Below the pieces are notes generated by a model, which was not told the origin of the DNA, searched no databases, and was given only the letters and a program-made list of their open reading frames with translations. Positions 34,076-42,442 of a DNA stretch of 64,000 nucleotides are shown piece by piece. Position 1 is the stretch's first letter. The number at the start of each line of letters is the position of its first letter. Source of the DNA: a bacterium (lineage in GTDB: Bacteria; Patescibacteriota; Gracilibacteria; UBA1369; PNNO01); contig PNNO01000005.1 of NCBI GenBank assembly GCA_013824265.1, forward strand, positions 124,001 to 188,000, in the 5' to 3' direction. The position numbers were made by a program, and so were the translations under genes.

Positions 34076-35761
34076 ATGACTACATTTTCTGAATTTAAAC
34101 TTTTACCGGCTGTTCATAAAGCGTTGGAAGAGAAAAACTTTATCGAACCGACTCCGGTTCAGGAGAAGGTTATACCTCATATTCTTGATAGTAATCAGGA
34201 TATTATAGCTATAGCTCAAACCGGTACCGGAAAAACTGCGGCTTTTGGATTGCCTGTGCTTTCAAAGATGAGTGATGTAGACCAAAGTATACAGACTGTT
34301 ATTCTTAGCCCTACAAGGGAGCTTGCAATGCAGATTGCCGATGATATGAGAAGTTTTTCAAAGTATCTGCCTAGAATTAAAGTTATTGCTGTTTATGGAG
34401 GATCTTCAATTCAGGATCAGATATATGCAATAAAAAGAGGAGCCAATGTTGTTGTTGGTACGCCCGGAAGAATGCTTGATTTGATAAAAAGGGGTGTACT
34501 CAAACTTGGCGGTGTTAAGTGGATGATTCTTGATGAGGCCGACGAGATGCTAAAAATGGGATTTGTTGAAGATATTTCCGAAATACTTGCAAGCACTCCG
34601 GAAACCAAACAGACGCTTCTTTTTTCTGCGACAATGTCCAGAACAATCGAGCAGATTGCAAGAAGTTACATGCATTCTCCTGTTCGTATAGAGGCCAAGT
34701 TAGCTTCCGGAAAAAATTTGGCGATTACGCATCAGTACATGATTGTTCCGGCGCGTGACAAAGTTACAGCTCTTCAAAGATATAGAGAACTTAATCCGGG
34801 GATGTATGGAATTGTGTTTTGCCGTACCAAACGTGAAGCTCAGGAAATTGGAGATGCAATGCTTAAGGATGGTTATCCTACGGGTGTTCTTCATGGAGAT
34901 ATAGAACAGAGCCACAGAACGCGCATAATGGAAGCTTTTAAGAAAAAGGAGACAAGTTTCTTGGTAGCGACCGACGTGGCAGCCAGAGGCATTGATGTGG
35001 CGAAATTGACACACGTTATTCATATCGGCGTTCCGGAGAAATTTGAAAGTTATGTTCATAGAAGCGGTCGTACCGGACGTGCAAGCGAAAAGGGAATATC
35101 TATGGTGCTTGCTCATTTAAGAGAGCACCGTGCTCTTAAAAGAATAGAGCAAATGAATGGAATTACTTTTCAGGAAATTCCAGTCCCAAAAAGAGAAGAT
35201 ATTATAAAGGCTGATATTAACAGATACGTGCAATCGGTTGATTCGGATTTTGAGGTTTCCAAAATGGCAAGAAAATATGTAGATGAAATTATACAAAATG
35301 TGCCTCAAGAAGAAATGGATGGATTGGCAAAAAAACTACTTCTACACGCGGTAGAAGAAAGAATTGCAAAATACCCCGAGAAAGAAATGGATAAAATGCA
35401 AAATAGGCCGCAGTCAAAAAATTCTAGCGGTATTCGTGGAAGAGAAGGAAGTTATGGAAGAGAAGGCGGGCGTGGTGGTCAAGGTGGCTATGGTGGCGAA
35501 GGAATGAAGACTTTAGTTATTTCACTTGGAAGAAGAAACGCGCTTACAGTTCCACATTTACTTGGGATGATAAACGAAGTTTCAAGGGGTGAAAGAGTTG
35601 ATATTGGGCAGATTGAAATAGGCGATACTCAGGCCAGTTTTGAAGCGCCGTCTAACTTTGTAACAAAACTCTGCAGAGAGATGTCAGCAAACAGATTTAG
35701 AGGACAAAAAGTTTACGTAAGAGAAGGCGCTCCAGTTAGAAGAAGCAGCCGACGTCGTTAG
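34076..35761 (+). CDS. DEAD-box RNA helicase with DbpA-like RNA-binding domain
   Basis: The protein has 561 residues. Helicase motifs in order are Q motif (PTPVQEKVIP), AQTGTGKT, SPTRELAMQ, DEAD, SATM, VATDVAARGID and HRSGRTGRA. After a Gly/Arg/Tyr-rich linker (~445-475), residues ~478-550 match the DbpA/CsdA RNA-binding domain (LVISLGRRNALTVPHLLGMI) and end in a basic RRSSRRR tail. It unwinds structured RNA in ribosome assembly or mRNA decay, possibly with PNPase, also encoded here. Confidence 0.9.
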   Translation: MTTFSEFKLLPAVHKALEEKNFIEPTPVQEKVIPHILDSNQDIIAIAQTGTGKTAAFGLPVLSKMSDVDQSIQTVILSPTRELAMQIADDMRSFSKYLPRIKVIAVYGGSSIQDQIYAIKRGANVVVGTPGRMLDLIKRGVLKLGGVKWMILDEADEMLKMGFVEDISEILASTPETKQTLLFSATMSRTIEQIARSYMHSPVRIEAKLASGKNLAITHQYMIVPARDKVTALQRYRELNPGMYGIVFCRTKREAQEIGDAMLKDGYPTGVLHGDIEQSHRTRIMEAFKKKETSFLVATDVAARGIDVAKLTHVIHIGVPEKFESYVHRSGRTGRASEKGISMVLAHLREHRALKRIEQMNGITFQEIPVPKREDIIKADINRYVQSVDSDFEVSKMARKYVDEIIQNVPQEEMDGLAKKLLLHAVEERIAKYPEKEMDKMQNRPQSKNSSGIRGREGSYGREGGRGGQGGYGGEGMKTLVISLGRRNALTVPHLLGMINEVSRGERVDIGQIEIGDTQASFEAPSNFVTKLCREMSANRFRGQKVYVREGAPVRRSSRRR

Positions 35762-35767
35762 GACTTA

Positions 35768-36580
35768 TTATTGCATTGTCTTTAAAGATCCAAGTATTTT
35801 GTTGAGTATTTCATCAAACCCTTGGTTTAAAGGGTCTTCCACAAAGTAGCTGGCTCTTATCATTTCTCCGGCTGAATTACTAAAGTAGAATGAAGTGCTC
35901 TCCCCGAGGCCTAAAGTTGTGAATTCATACCCTGGGATTAAGCCGTGAGTAATTGCTTCCAAAGGTTTTACAACCTCAGATTCAAATACAATTTCATTCT
36001 CAAGTTCAAGTTTTGCAAATGCTTCAAGATCCAGTTTGTCAGGATTATCAACTTTCATAAAAGATAGTACCACGCCGTCGTAAAGTTCGGTTCCCTCAGC
36101 TTGAGAAGGTCCCCATTTGTAAACTCTAAGGCCACCATCTTTGTCGTTTATCTCCATATCATTTGGATAATCAAACGTTATTCCAAGCAATATGTCCGTA
36201 TATGTCTCAACCTTGGTCGCCGGTTTTTCGCAGGTGTAGGCGCAAACTGCTGTGCAGAATTCGGCATCCGGCCCACACGGAGAGCCGCATTCATTGAATA
36301 CCCAGCCTCTTTTTTTGCAATCAGCCTTATATATGTCGGTTTTTGACGAAACTTCCGATGTATAAACTATTTTTGTGTCGTAAGTTGCGCTTATTTCCAA
36401 TTTTTGCTCAACTTCTTTTTCTTCTTCTTCGATCGGGTTCTTATCTTGTTTTTGCTCTTGCTGTTGTTCTTTCTGCTGCAATTGTCCATCGGTCTGTTTC
36501 CCGTACAAAATATAGCCGCCAATAATAATAATGGCTATCAAAACCACAAGAATCCCTGCTAAAACCTTATTATTTCCCAT
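35768..36580 (-). CDS. Membrane-anchored protein with Cys-rich segment and PsbP-like domain
   Basis: The protein has 270 residues. A membrane anchor (~6-26) is followed by a Gln/Glu/Lys-rich linker (~30-60). A six- to seven-cysteine segment follows, with CKKRGWVFNECGSPC and CTAVCAYTCE. The C-terminal ~150 residues (GITFDYPNDMEI, GVVLSFMKV, PGYEFTTLG) resemble PsbP/MOG1-type small domains. I do not recognise the full architecture. The DsbA-like protein of this window could oxidise its cysteines. It converges with the helicase gene, six bases apart. Confidence 0.5.
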   Translation of the reverse strand: MGNNKVLAGILVVLIAIIIIGGYILYGKQTDGQLQQKEQQQEQKQDKNPIEEEEKEVEQKLEISATYDTKIVYTSEVSSKTDIYKADCKKRGWVFNECGSPCGPDAEFCTAVCAYTCEKPATKVETYTDILLGITFDYPNDMEINDKDGGLRVYKWGPSQAEGTELYDGVVLSFMKVDNPDKLDLEAFAKLELENEIVFESEVVKPLEAITHGLIPGYEFTTLGLGESTSFYFSNSAGEMIRASYFVEDPLNQGFDEILNKILGSLKTMQ

Positions 36581-36665
36581 ATTTAAAAGTATTAAAAATC
36601 ATGGGCATTTTACAGTATTCCTTTCCTTGTTTCAATCGGGACGAGTTAATGGAATCTTTGTATTC

Positions 36666-37472
36666 TTATTCTAAATATTCAATATTTTCACCCTCTAAAT
36701 GTTCATCTTCATGTGAGTGCCCGTGAAAAGGCAGAAATAACATTGAGAACATTATTGCCACTCCGATTGAAAAAGTTAACAATTGAATAAGAGAGTGTGA
36801 AACTTTTGTCTCCTTGTGTAGTTCTGGAATTAAATCCGCATTGGCTATGTATAAAAATCCGCCGATTGTTATTGGTACTATAACTCCGGTTACATCAATT
36901 TTTTCTCCAATCAAAAGAATGAAAAGTGCACCTAAAACTGCCGTTAAGGCTGAGAGAAAATTAAGCATAAGTGCTTTTTTTGGCTTCATGCCAGAGTGAA
37001 GAAGTACTCCAAAATCACCCATTTCCTGTGGTATTTCATGAAGTATAACAGCTATTGTCGTGGCTATGCCAATTGGGAAACTCAACATATAACTTCCGGC
37101 TATAAGTATTCCGTCGATAAAATTATGAGTAGCGTCTCCAACAAGATTCATAAACGCAAGTGGATGAGTGTGTTCTTTGGTTGCCGTTAGGTGACAGTGT
37201 CTCCAGTGAATTATTTTTTCAAGGATGAAAAATATTCCTATTCCTACAAGGATTAGAAATGAGCTTTTTAAGTTAAGCGCTCCTTCTTGGGCCATTTCCG
37301 GGAGCATGTGAAGAAACACGTCTCCAAGCATTGCGCCTGCGGCAAAAGAGACAAGGAATATCAAGAAATGTTTTATAGTCTTTTGTTTTATGACAATAGT
37401 TATAGCTCCCAGAAGCGAAATAAGGCTAACTATAAATACGGATCCAAGTGTGTAAATCCAAACTTCATTCAT
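36666..37472 (-). CDS. ZIP family divalent metal transporter
   Basis: The protein has 268 residues and eight membrane spans. The metal site is made of GDATHNFIDGILIA (span IV) and VILHEIPQEMGDFG (span V), as in ZIP proteins. Histidine-rich stretches lie in a loop (RHCHLTATKEHTHP) and at the C terminus (FHGHSHEDEH). It takes up zinc or iron. It is 9 bases downstream of the Fur-like gene, so a Zur/zinc pairing is attractive but unproven. Confidence 0.87.
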   Translation of the reverse strand: MNEVWIYTLGSVFIVSLISLLGAITIVIKQKTIKHFLIFLVSFAAGAMLGDVFLHMLPEMAQEGALNLKSSFLILVGIGIFFILEKIIHWRHCHLTATKEHTHPLAFMNLVGDATHNFIDGILIAGSYMLSFPIGIATTIAVILHEIPQEMGDFGVLLHSGMKPKKALMLNFLSALTAVLGALFILLIGEKIDVTGVIVPITIGGFLYIANADLIPELHKETKVSHSLIQLLTFSIGVAIMFSMLFLPFHGHSHEDEHLEGENIEYLE

Positions 37473-37481
37473 ATTTTTTTG

Positions 37482-37853
37482 TTAAGAGCATTTTTTGCAA
37501 ATGCCGGAAATAGTTATGTTATGCGAAATGTTTGTGAAATTTTTTATATTTTTGAACAAATGATTACAGGGGATACATTCGCTGTATCCGCACTTTGTGC
37601 AGATAACATGGTGATGTTGTTTTTTGGCTAGATAGTAAAGATCCTTTTCGGAAATTATCTCTTTAAATGCTATTCCAATGGATACAAATAAATTTAAAGT
37701 TCTGTAAATTGAGGCAAGATCAACCTTCTTGTTAAGTTTTTTATGAATTTCCTGGGCACAAATTGGTTCATGTGTGTTTTGAAGAGTCTTCAAAACAAGC
37801 TCTCTTGGCTTTGTTAATTTATATCCTGATTGTTTTATTTTTTGTTCCATCAT
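37482..37853 (-). CDS. Fur family metal-dependent regulator
   Basis: The ATG at 37853 (followed by another ATG) starts the normal winged-helix region; the longer frame upstream reads through the promoter. The protein has 123 residues. DNA-binding helix: LASIYRTLNLFVSIGI. Metal-binding: HHHVICTKCG and the structural zinc pair CxxC (TKC...) with a final CKKC. It could be Fur, Zur or PerR; being upstream of ZIP and downstream of FeoB points to zinc or iron. A 9-1-9 palindrome covers its promoter. Confidence 0.85.
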   Translation of the reverse strand: MMEQKIKQSGYKLTKPRELVLKTLQNTHEPICAQEIHKKLNKKVDLASIYRTLNLFVSIGIAFKEIISEKDLYYLAKKQHHHVICTKCGYSECIPCNHLFKNIKNFTNISHNITISGICKKCS

Positions 37854-37862
37854 GATGTTCGG

Positions 37863-37892
37863 ATAATAATCTAATTGCAAATCATTTGCAAT
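37863..37892 (-). promoter_or_regulatory. Promoter plus Fur/Zur-type palindrome
   Basis: ATTGCAAATCATTTGCAAT (37874-37892) is a perfect 9-1-9 inverted repeat, the geometry of Fur-family boxes. On minus, TTGCAA (37891-37886) and TATTAT (37868-37863) are 17 bases apart, so the repeat covers the -35 box and spacer of the Fur-like gene. The start would lie only 2-4 bases before the ATG at 37853. The stop codon of the FeoB-associated gene lies inside it. Confidence 0.75.
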
Positions 37893-38040
37893 ACGAATCT
37901 TTCTTATCGCAAACATTCGAGTATGGGCAGTTTGAGCAAGGATTGGAATTTTTCCCAAATTGGTTTTTTATATGAAAAATTATTCCCGTTAAACAAACGA
38001 TTAAAATTATCACAAGTATTAATATCTCCCATAAAGCCAC
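37882..38040 (-). CDS. FeoB-associated Cys-rich membrane protein (52 aa)
   Basis: A GTG start at 38040 gives one membrane span (LWEILILVIILIVCLTG) followed by NPCSNCPYSNVCDKKDSYCK, with four cysteines. This matches the small Cys-rich proteins that follow feoB in many bacteria and are thought to aid iron transfer. It lies 10 bases after feoB. Its last codons and TGA lie within the palindrome controlling the next gene. Confidence 0.75.
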   Translation of the reverse strand: MALWEILILVIILIVCLTGIIFHIKNQFGKNSNPCSNCPYSNVCDKKDSYCK

Positions 38041-38050
38041 ATTGATCGTG

Positions 38051-40087
38051 TTAAACAAATCCAAATAAAATTCCCCCACGATAAACAATGAACGACATTG
38101 TCCATGCAATTAAAGTTGTGTAGAAAACCATAAATATTGGCCACTTCCAGGAGTTCGTCTCTCTTTTTACAACTGCCAGAACGGCAACGCACGGAACGTA
38201 CAAAAGAATGAATACCATGAATGAATAGGCGGAAAGTGGTGTGAAATTATTTTTTAGGGCAACTTCAAGAGAGCTTCCTTCCTCGGCATTATAAATTGTG
38301 CCGAATGTGCTTATTATGACTTCTTTTGCGGTAAATCCGGAAATTAGCGCGACAGATGATTGCCAGTTTCCAAAACCAAGAGGCTTGAATACAGGAGCAA
38401 TTGTTTCGCCGATCTGTCCGGCAAAGCTTTCTCTGGTGCCGTAATCAACGCCTGCGGGGAAGCTGGCAAGAGCCCATATTATAATTGAAAAAGCCAATAT
38501 AACCGTTCCCGCCTTCTTAATAAAAAGCCATATTTTTTCCCAGACGTGTATTAAAAGTCCGGTTATGCTCGGCCATCTGTAGGGGGGAAGCTCTATTACA
38601 AAAGGGGAAAGTGATTTTTTTGATAGGATTTTTCTAAAAACAAAGCCCATAATTATGGCAATCAAAACGCCAAGTATATAGAGTGAAAATATAATCCAGC
38701 CTTGATATGCCGAGAAAAATGCTCCCGTGAAAAGAACATATACCGGTAGCCTGGCCCCGCAGGACATAAAAGGATTTATAAGGATTGTAAGAAGTCTGTC
38801 ACTTTTTGTTTCCAAAGCTCTTGTAGCCATAATGCCGGGGACATTGCATCCAAAGCCGAGCATCATTGGTATAAAAGCCTTTCCCTGTAATCCTATTTTT
38901 TGCATGGATTTATCCATAACGTAAGCTACCCTGGCCATATATCCGGAATCTTCCAAGATGGCTATAATCAGAAATAAAATTCCTATAATCGGGATAAATG
39001 TAAGTATCCCTCCTACTCCGCCTATAATCCCGTCAATTACCAATGAATTTATCCAATATGGAGATTGTATTGATTCGAGAACAACGGAGATATGATTGCC
39101 GATATATATAAACAACGATTCCATTAGTCCCATTAATGGCTCGGAAAGTGTAAAGGTGGATTGGAACATAAGCCATGCCACGATTAAAAAAATTGGTATT
39201 CCGAGAAATTTATTTGTTAGAAGACAATCAACCGTTTGTGCGAAATTGCGTTTTCCGGAATTTTTCCTGCATTTTATAACTTGAGTGCTTAGTCCTTTTA
39301 TAAAGCCATATCTTGTATTAGCAAGGATGTTATGGATGTCTTTTCCGAAAACTGTTTCCAAGTGTGAAACGCTTTTCTCCGTTAATGATTTTAATTCGAT
39401 ATAGTAAGTTTTTTTTATTAATTTCTGATCCACCCTTATGTCTCCTTCCAGTAATTTTATAGTTATCCAGTCGAGTTCGTTTTCCCTCATTTGTTTGTCA
39501 TTTTTCGCAATAAAATTTCTTATTTTTTGAACTTTTTCATTTACTTCCGCTCCATATGTTAACTTAATTTTAGATTTATTTTTGTTTCCGGATTTTTTTA
39601 TAATGGCTTCAATAAGTGTATCTATGCCTTTTTTGTGCCTGGCATCAATAACAACAACGGGAGTATTAAGTAATAACGATAGTTTTTTTGTGTCGACGAC
39701 TCGACCTTCTTTTCTGGCAAGATCATCCAGATTCACGGCTAAAACCAAAGGAGCAGACATTTCTATAAGCTGAATTGTCATAAACAAATTTCTCTCTAAA
39801 TTTTGAGCATCAACAATTTGTACAACTACGTCCGGAGTTTCTTCCAGTACGAATGTGGTTGTTATGGCTTCTTCTTGGGTATATGCAGTTAAACTATATG
39901 ATCCGGGAAGATCAACAAACTGAATTTTTGTACCATTGTAATTTAAATAACCATCTTTTTTTTCGACTGTTTTGCCCGGCCAATTGCCAACATGCTGCTT
40001 TGATTTTGTTAGGGCATTAAAAAGTGTTGATTTCCCCACATTGGGATTTCCTGTTAGCCCAACCTTTATGTTAGATTTTTTCTCCAT
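38051..40087 (-). CDS. feoB: Ferrous iron transport protein B
   Basis: FeoB is the GTPase-coupled Fe(II) importer. The ATG at 40087 gives the standard N terminus ([18 protein letters not shown]); the protein has 678 residues. GTPase motifs: G1 GNPNVGKS, G3 DLPGSYSL, G4 NLDD. Membrane core: the gate motifs [35 protein letters not shown] and GFTAKEVII. The start overlaps feoA by 17 bases. It lies in the order DtxR-feoA-feoB-FeoB-associated-Fur-ZIP. Confidence 0.95.
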   Translation of the reverse strand: MEKKSNIKVGLTGNPNVGKSTLFNALTKSKQHVGNWPGKTVEKKDGYLNYNGTKIQFVDLPGSYSLTAYTQEEAITTTFVLEETPDVVVQIVDAQNLERNLFMTIQLIEMSAPLVLAVNLDDLARKEGRVVDTKKLSLLLNTPVVVIDARHKKGIDTLIEAIIKKSGNKNKSKIKLTYGAEVNEKVQKIRNFIAKNDKQMRENELDWITIKLLEGDIRVDQKLIKKTYYIELKSLTEKSVSHLETVFGKDIHNILANTRYGFIKGLSTQVIKCRKNSGKRNFAQTVDCLLTNKFLGIPIFLIVAWLMFQSTFTLSEPLMGLMESLFIYIGNHISVVLESIQSPYWINSLVIDGIIGGVGGILTFIPIIGILFLIIAILEDSGYMARVAYVMDKSMQKIGLQGKAFIPMMLGFGCNVPGIMATRALETKSDRLLTILINPFMSCGARLPVYVLFTGAFFSAYQGWIIFSLYILGVLIAIIMGFVFRKILSKKSLSPFVIELPPYRWPSITGLLIHVWEKIWLFIKKAGTVILAFSIIIWALASFPAGVDYGTRESFAGQIGETIAPVFKPLGFGNWQSSVALISGFTAKEVIISTFGTIYNAEEGSSLEVALKNNFTPLSAYSFMVFILLYVPCVAVLAVVKRETNSWKWPIFMVFYTTLIAWTMSFIVYRGGILFGFV

Positions 40088-40304
40088 ATATTTTTTCTGC
40101 TTCGCCTCGGCCCAAAGCAATTTTCGAATTTAAAATTTTTATTATTATTGGTCCAAAATTATCATTTTTTAAAATTTCTATTTCGGTCCCTTCAAATAGG
40201 CCCAAATCGCACAACCTTCTTGATAGATTCCTTCCGCAATTTACTGATACTACTTTGATTTTTTCTCCATCGTTAAAGTCCGGAAGTGCTTTTTCTAAAT
40301 TCAT
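40071..40304 (-). CDS. feoA: Ferrous iron transport protein A
   Basis: A 77-residue SH3-like protein with [17 protein letters not shown] and [18 protein letters not shown], the FeoA pattern. It is thought to bind FeoB and tune its activity. Its ATG directly follows the stop of the DtxR-like gene and its end overlaps feoB by 17 bases, so translation is coupled across all three. Confidence 0.9.
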   Translation of the reverse strand: MNLEKALPDFNDGEKIKVVSVNCGRNLSRRLCDLGLFEGTEIEILKNDNFGPIIIKILNSKIALGRGEAEKIYGEKI

Positions 40305-40715
40305 TTACCATTCAATGTTAGGGATTTTATTACCACATGGACAAACCTTTGGATTCTTTAAAAATTTGGATAATTTTTTTGCAAATTTGTCCGACATTGC
40401 GTGTTCAAGCAAGTGTGCTTCCTCGTGCATTTCTTTATCCGTAAAGTTTAATACTTCTTTTAAAAATAATTCAACAATTCTATGCTTGTAAGTTATCTTT
40501 TTTGCTTCTTTAAATCCTTTGTTTGTAAACGATATATGCGAATACGGAGTTTTTTTTACGTACTTCTCTTCTTTTAATTTCTCCAACATTTCGGATACCG
40601 CAGGCTTGGATACATTCAAAAAATCAACAATATCCATAGATTTGATTTCATTGTTTTTGTTTTCCGATAGGCAAAATATGGCCCTTAAGTAATCTTCCCT
40701 GTTTTTTGTTATCAT
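40305..40715 (-). CDS. DtxR/MntR family metal-dependent repressor
   Basis: The protein has 136 residues: a winged helix (REDYLRAIFCLSE, SKPAVSEMLEKLKEEKYV) and a dimerisation/metal domain (EMHEEAHLLEHAMSD with metal-site Glu and His). It lacks the C-terminal SH3 domain of full DtxR, like MntR. FeoA, encoded next, is itself SH3-like. Being first in the feo operon with a palindrome at its own promoter, it probably represses the operon when Fe(II) or Mn(II) is ample. Confidence 0.88.
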   Translation of the reverse strand: MITKNREDYLRAIFCLSENKNNEIKSMDIVDFLNVSKPAVSEMLEKLKEEKYVKKTPYSHISFTNKGFKEAKKITYKHRIVELFLKEVLNFTDKEMHEEAHLLEHAMSDKFAKKLSKFLKNPKVCPCGNKIPNIEW

Positions 40716-40723
40716 CTTGAAAT

Positions 40724-40768
40724 AAGTTAGGCATGCCTAACTTTATACCGGCGATCTTTTGTGGTCAA
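40724..40768 (-). promoter_or_regulatory. DtxR-type operator and promoter of the feo operon
   Basis: AAGTTAGGCATGCCTAACTT (40724-40743) is a perfect 20-bp palindrome containing TTAGGCATGCCTAA, close to the DtxR/IdeR half-site TTAGG. On minus, TTGACC (40768-40763) and TATAAA (40747-40742) give a short-spaced (15) promoter whose -10 box touches the palindrome, 8 bases before the ATG region. Repression by blocking the -10 is expected. Confidence 0.8.
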
Positions 40769-41070
40769 GATAATAAATTTACCAAAGCTTCTTGAATAGA
40801 TCCGCTCAATTCTTTGTATTTGACGTCTCTTTCGTCAAGAGCTCCGATCATTTTATCTCCGAATTTAACAGCGACAACAACATCAACATTCATGTCGGCG
40901 AGCATTTTTGCGACCGAAAATCCGGCTCCTCCGCTACCAACGCTAAAAGGATTTTTTATTGTTTCGACAAGCTTCTTGTCCTCGAAGATAAGGTAGTTGG
41001 AAGCTCTTCCCGCCCTGTCGCTTATTTGTCCTTTTTCGTCTTTTTCTTCGGATGCGATTGCGATTTTCAT
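40765..41070 (-). CDS. NifX/NafY-like iron-molybdenum cofactor-binding family protein
   Basis: The protein has 101 residues. It matches the dinitrogenase FeMo-cofactor family: KIAIASEEKDEKGQISDRAGRA, YLIFE, KNPF, GGAGFSVAKMLADMNVDVVV. No nitrogenase is present, so it more likely binds a metal or metal-sulfur species for another purpose. Its ATG overlaps the stop of the downstream half of the split permease (ATGA), so it is translationally coupled to the permease pair. Confidence 0.8.
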   Translation of the reverse strand: MKIAIASEEKDEKGQISDRAGRASNYLIFEDKKLVETIKNPFSVGSGGAGFSVAKMLADMNVDVVVAVKFGDKMIGALDERDVKYKELSGSIQEALVNLLS

Positions 41071-41579
41071 ATTTTTTGGGTTAATAATAGTTTTTCAACA
41101 ATAAGGCCGTTTATAACCGAAAAAATTATCATCAAACAGCCCAAAATAAACACATAATTAAAACCGAAATAATAAATCATCATGGGAATAAGCGGTATTT
41201 TAACAGCTCTGTTATAAAGAAAAATTGTAATTAGAGAGTTGTTTAGGCCTTTTTCTTTTAAATCGGAAAGCAGGGGATACCACATGTAAATTGGTCCGGC
41301 CGATAATATGCCCAGCGCAATAGCAAGAAAATACCCTTTAATACCCAATTTACGGCTTAAAGAATCGGATATTTTCTTTGAGGTTATAAGCATATTCGTT
41401 AAGAACATAAGGGAGAAAACAATTACAAGTATTGGAATAACTTCTTTCAAAAGTTTAATAAAAGTATGTAACGATTTCATTATTAAAGGCTGATTGAAAA
41501 TGCCAAAAATCGCATAAATAAAAACTATTAATATAAATAATTTTAGACTTCCGCTCATTTTTTTAAATAAATTTTTCAT
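41067..41579 (-). CDS. Permease half-subunit B (DUF318/ArsP-like)
   Basis: The ATG at 41579 overlaps the TGA of the preceding half by one base; a longer frame upstream is a shadow of that gene. The product has 170 residues and about four membrane spans with ILVIVFSLMFLTNMLI, ALGILSAGPIYMWYPLL and RAVKIPLIPMMIYYFG. The Gly-Pro motif in a span resembles PF03773-type permeases, which are normally one ~300-residue chain. A two-gene version plus NifX-like protein suggests metal, metalloid or sulfur species export. Confidence 0.65.
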   Translation of the reverse strand: MKNLFKKMSGSLKLFILIVFIYAIFGIFNQPLIMKSLHTFIKLLKEVIPILVIVFSLMFLTNMLITSKKISDSLSRKLGIKGYFLAIALGILSAGPIYMWYPLLSDLKEKGLNNSLITIFLYNRAVKIPLIPMMIYYFGFNYVFILGCLMIIFSVINGLIVEKLLLTQKI

Positions 41580-42001
41580 CAAAATAAGTTCAAAATTAAA
41601 ACGGTTAATATCGAAATTATGATTGCCGTTACAAAGCTGATTCCGTTTCTGTATAAGGCAAATTTCCTGCCGAGCATAAGAGATTCGGCGGGCAACTGCA
41701 CAATGCCTACTGTAACCCATGACAATATGAATGCGGTTACGGCTGTTAAGCCTACGCCGTTATTTAAAAGTTCTCCTCCTATAACATAACTGTTTATGGG
41801 ATTGCCGGCCGATATACTTCCGATTACAGCTCCTATTATTGAATCTATAAGATTATTATTGGTGAAAATTTTAGCATAATAATCTTTTGGTATTGCGTTT
41901 ATTATAAAGGCAATTAAAAGCATCACCGAAAGTAACGCGAGCATGCTTCTTCTAAGCGAATTTAACGTTTCTAATACTGATTTTTTTATTTTTTCCCTCA
42001 T
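41579..42001 (-). CDS. Permease half-subunit A (DUF318/ArsP-like)
   Basis: The ATG at 42001 gives a 140-residue protein with about four spans. The pattern SAGNPINSYVIGGELLNNGVG, then SWVTVGIVQLPAE and LGRKFALYRNG, matches the first half of DUF318-type permeases. It lies upstream of half B with stop/start overlap, so both should be made in equal amounts. Its promoter carries an inverted repeat (42012-42040). Confidence 0.65.
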   Translation of the reverse strand: MREKIKKSVLETLNSLRRSMLALLSVMLLIAFIINAIPKDYYAKIFTNNNLIDSIIGAVIGSISAGNPINSYVIGGELLNNGVGLTAVTAFILSWVTVGIVQLPAESLMLGRKFALYRNGISFVTAIIISILTVLILNLF

Positions 42002-42011
42002 AAATGCAGTT

Positions 42012-42043
42012 CGGATAATATGCTTGTTACAAGTTATCCGCAA
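42012..42043 (-). promoter_or_regulatory. Promoter with nested inverted repeats upstream of the split permease
   Basis: CGGATAA (42012-42018) pairs with TTATCCG (42034-42040), and inside it CTTGT (42023-42027) pairs with ACAAG (42029-42033). On minus, TTGCGG (42043-42038) and TATTAT (42020-42015) are 17 bases apart. The 12-base core TATTATCCGAAC is identical to that at the Fur-like gene promoter. It lies between two divergent units and could control both. Confidence 0.65.
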
Positions 42044-42077
42044 TAAAAATCCTGCAATAAAAATTTGCTTCATATTG

Positions 42078-42083
42078 TATAAT
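42078..42083 (+). promoter_or_regulatory. -10 box of the ferredoxin lipoprotein gene
   Basis: TATAAT at 42078-42083, no clear -35; leader of about 15 bases before the ATG at 42105. Confidence 0.5.
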
Positions 42084-42104
42084 AATAAAAATAATCATTT
42101 AAAA

Positions 42105-42437
42105 ATGAAGAAAAATAATCTTATCCCTATTTGTTTAACTGCACTTGTAGCATTTCCTGTTTTAACGGGCTGTAGTAACCAAGATTCGATTCCGGCAGAA
42201 GGGGGTCGGGATTCTCAAGGTGATGCTTCGGAGACAATTTCTCAAACTCAGGAAACTTATTTGGCTGTTGATCCGAATAAGTGCATAGGTTGCGGTCATT
42301 GCATTAAAAGTGATTATGCACATTTTATTATGGACTCGGAAACCAAAAAAGCTGTTGTTATCTCGCAAAGCGACCTTGGTTCTGATAAACTGGCATCTGC
42401 AATAGGAAGATGTCCTGTTGATGCAATAACTTTATAA
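42105..42437 (+). CDS. Ferredoxin-like lipoprotein (surface 4Fe-4S protein)
   Basis: The ATG at 42105 starts a lipoprotein signal (PICLTALVAFPVLTGC, lipobox cysteine at residue 25); the upstream frame crosses the divergent promoter. After an acidic linker, the ferredoxin motif CIGCGHC (CxxCxxC) is completed by CPVDAI, enough for one 4Fe-4S cluster. The product has 110 residues. The protein should sit outside, tethered to the membrane by lipid. It is 5 bases before a ferric-reductase-like membrane gene, a likely electron partner. Confidence 0.78.
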   Translation: MKKNNLIPICLTALVAFPVLTGCSNQDSIPAEGGRDSQGDASETISQTQETYLAVDPNKCIGCGHCIKSDYAHFIMDSETKKAVVISQSDLGSDKLASAIGRCPVDAITL

Positions 42438-42442
42438 AATTT

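Noticed and set aside
40765-41070. Nitrogenase-related locus from the NifX-like protein
   Set aside because: No nif structural or assembly genes are present; this small family is common in anaerobes without nitrogenase.
41943-42104. N-terminal extension of the ferredoxin lipoprotein
   Set aside because: The upstream frame runs through the divergent promoter and the permease coding region; the ATG at 42105 gives a proper lipobox.
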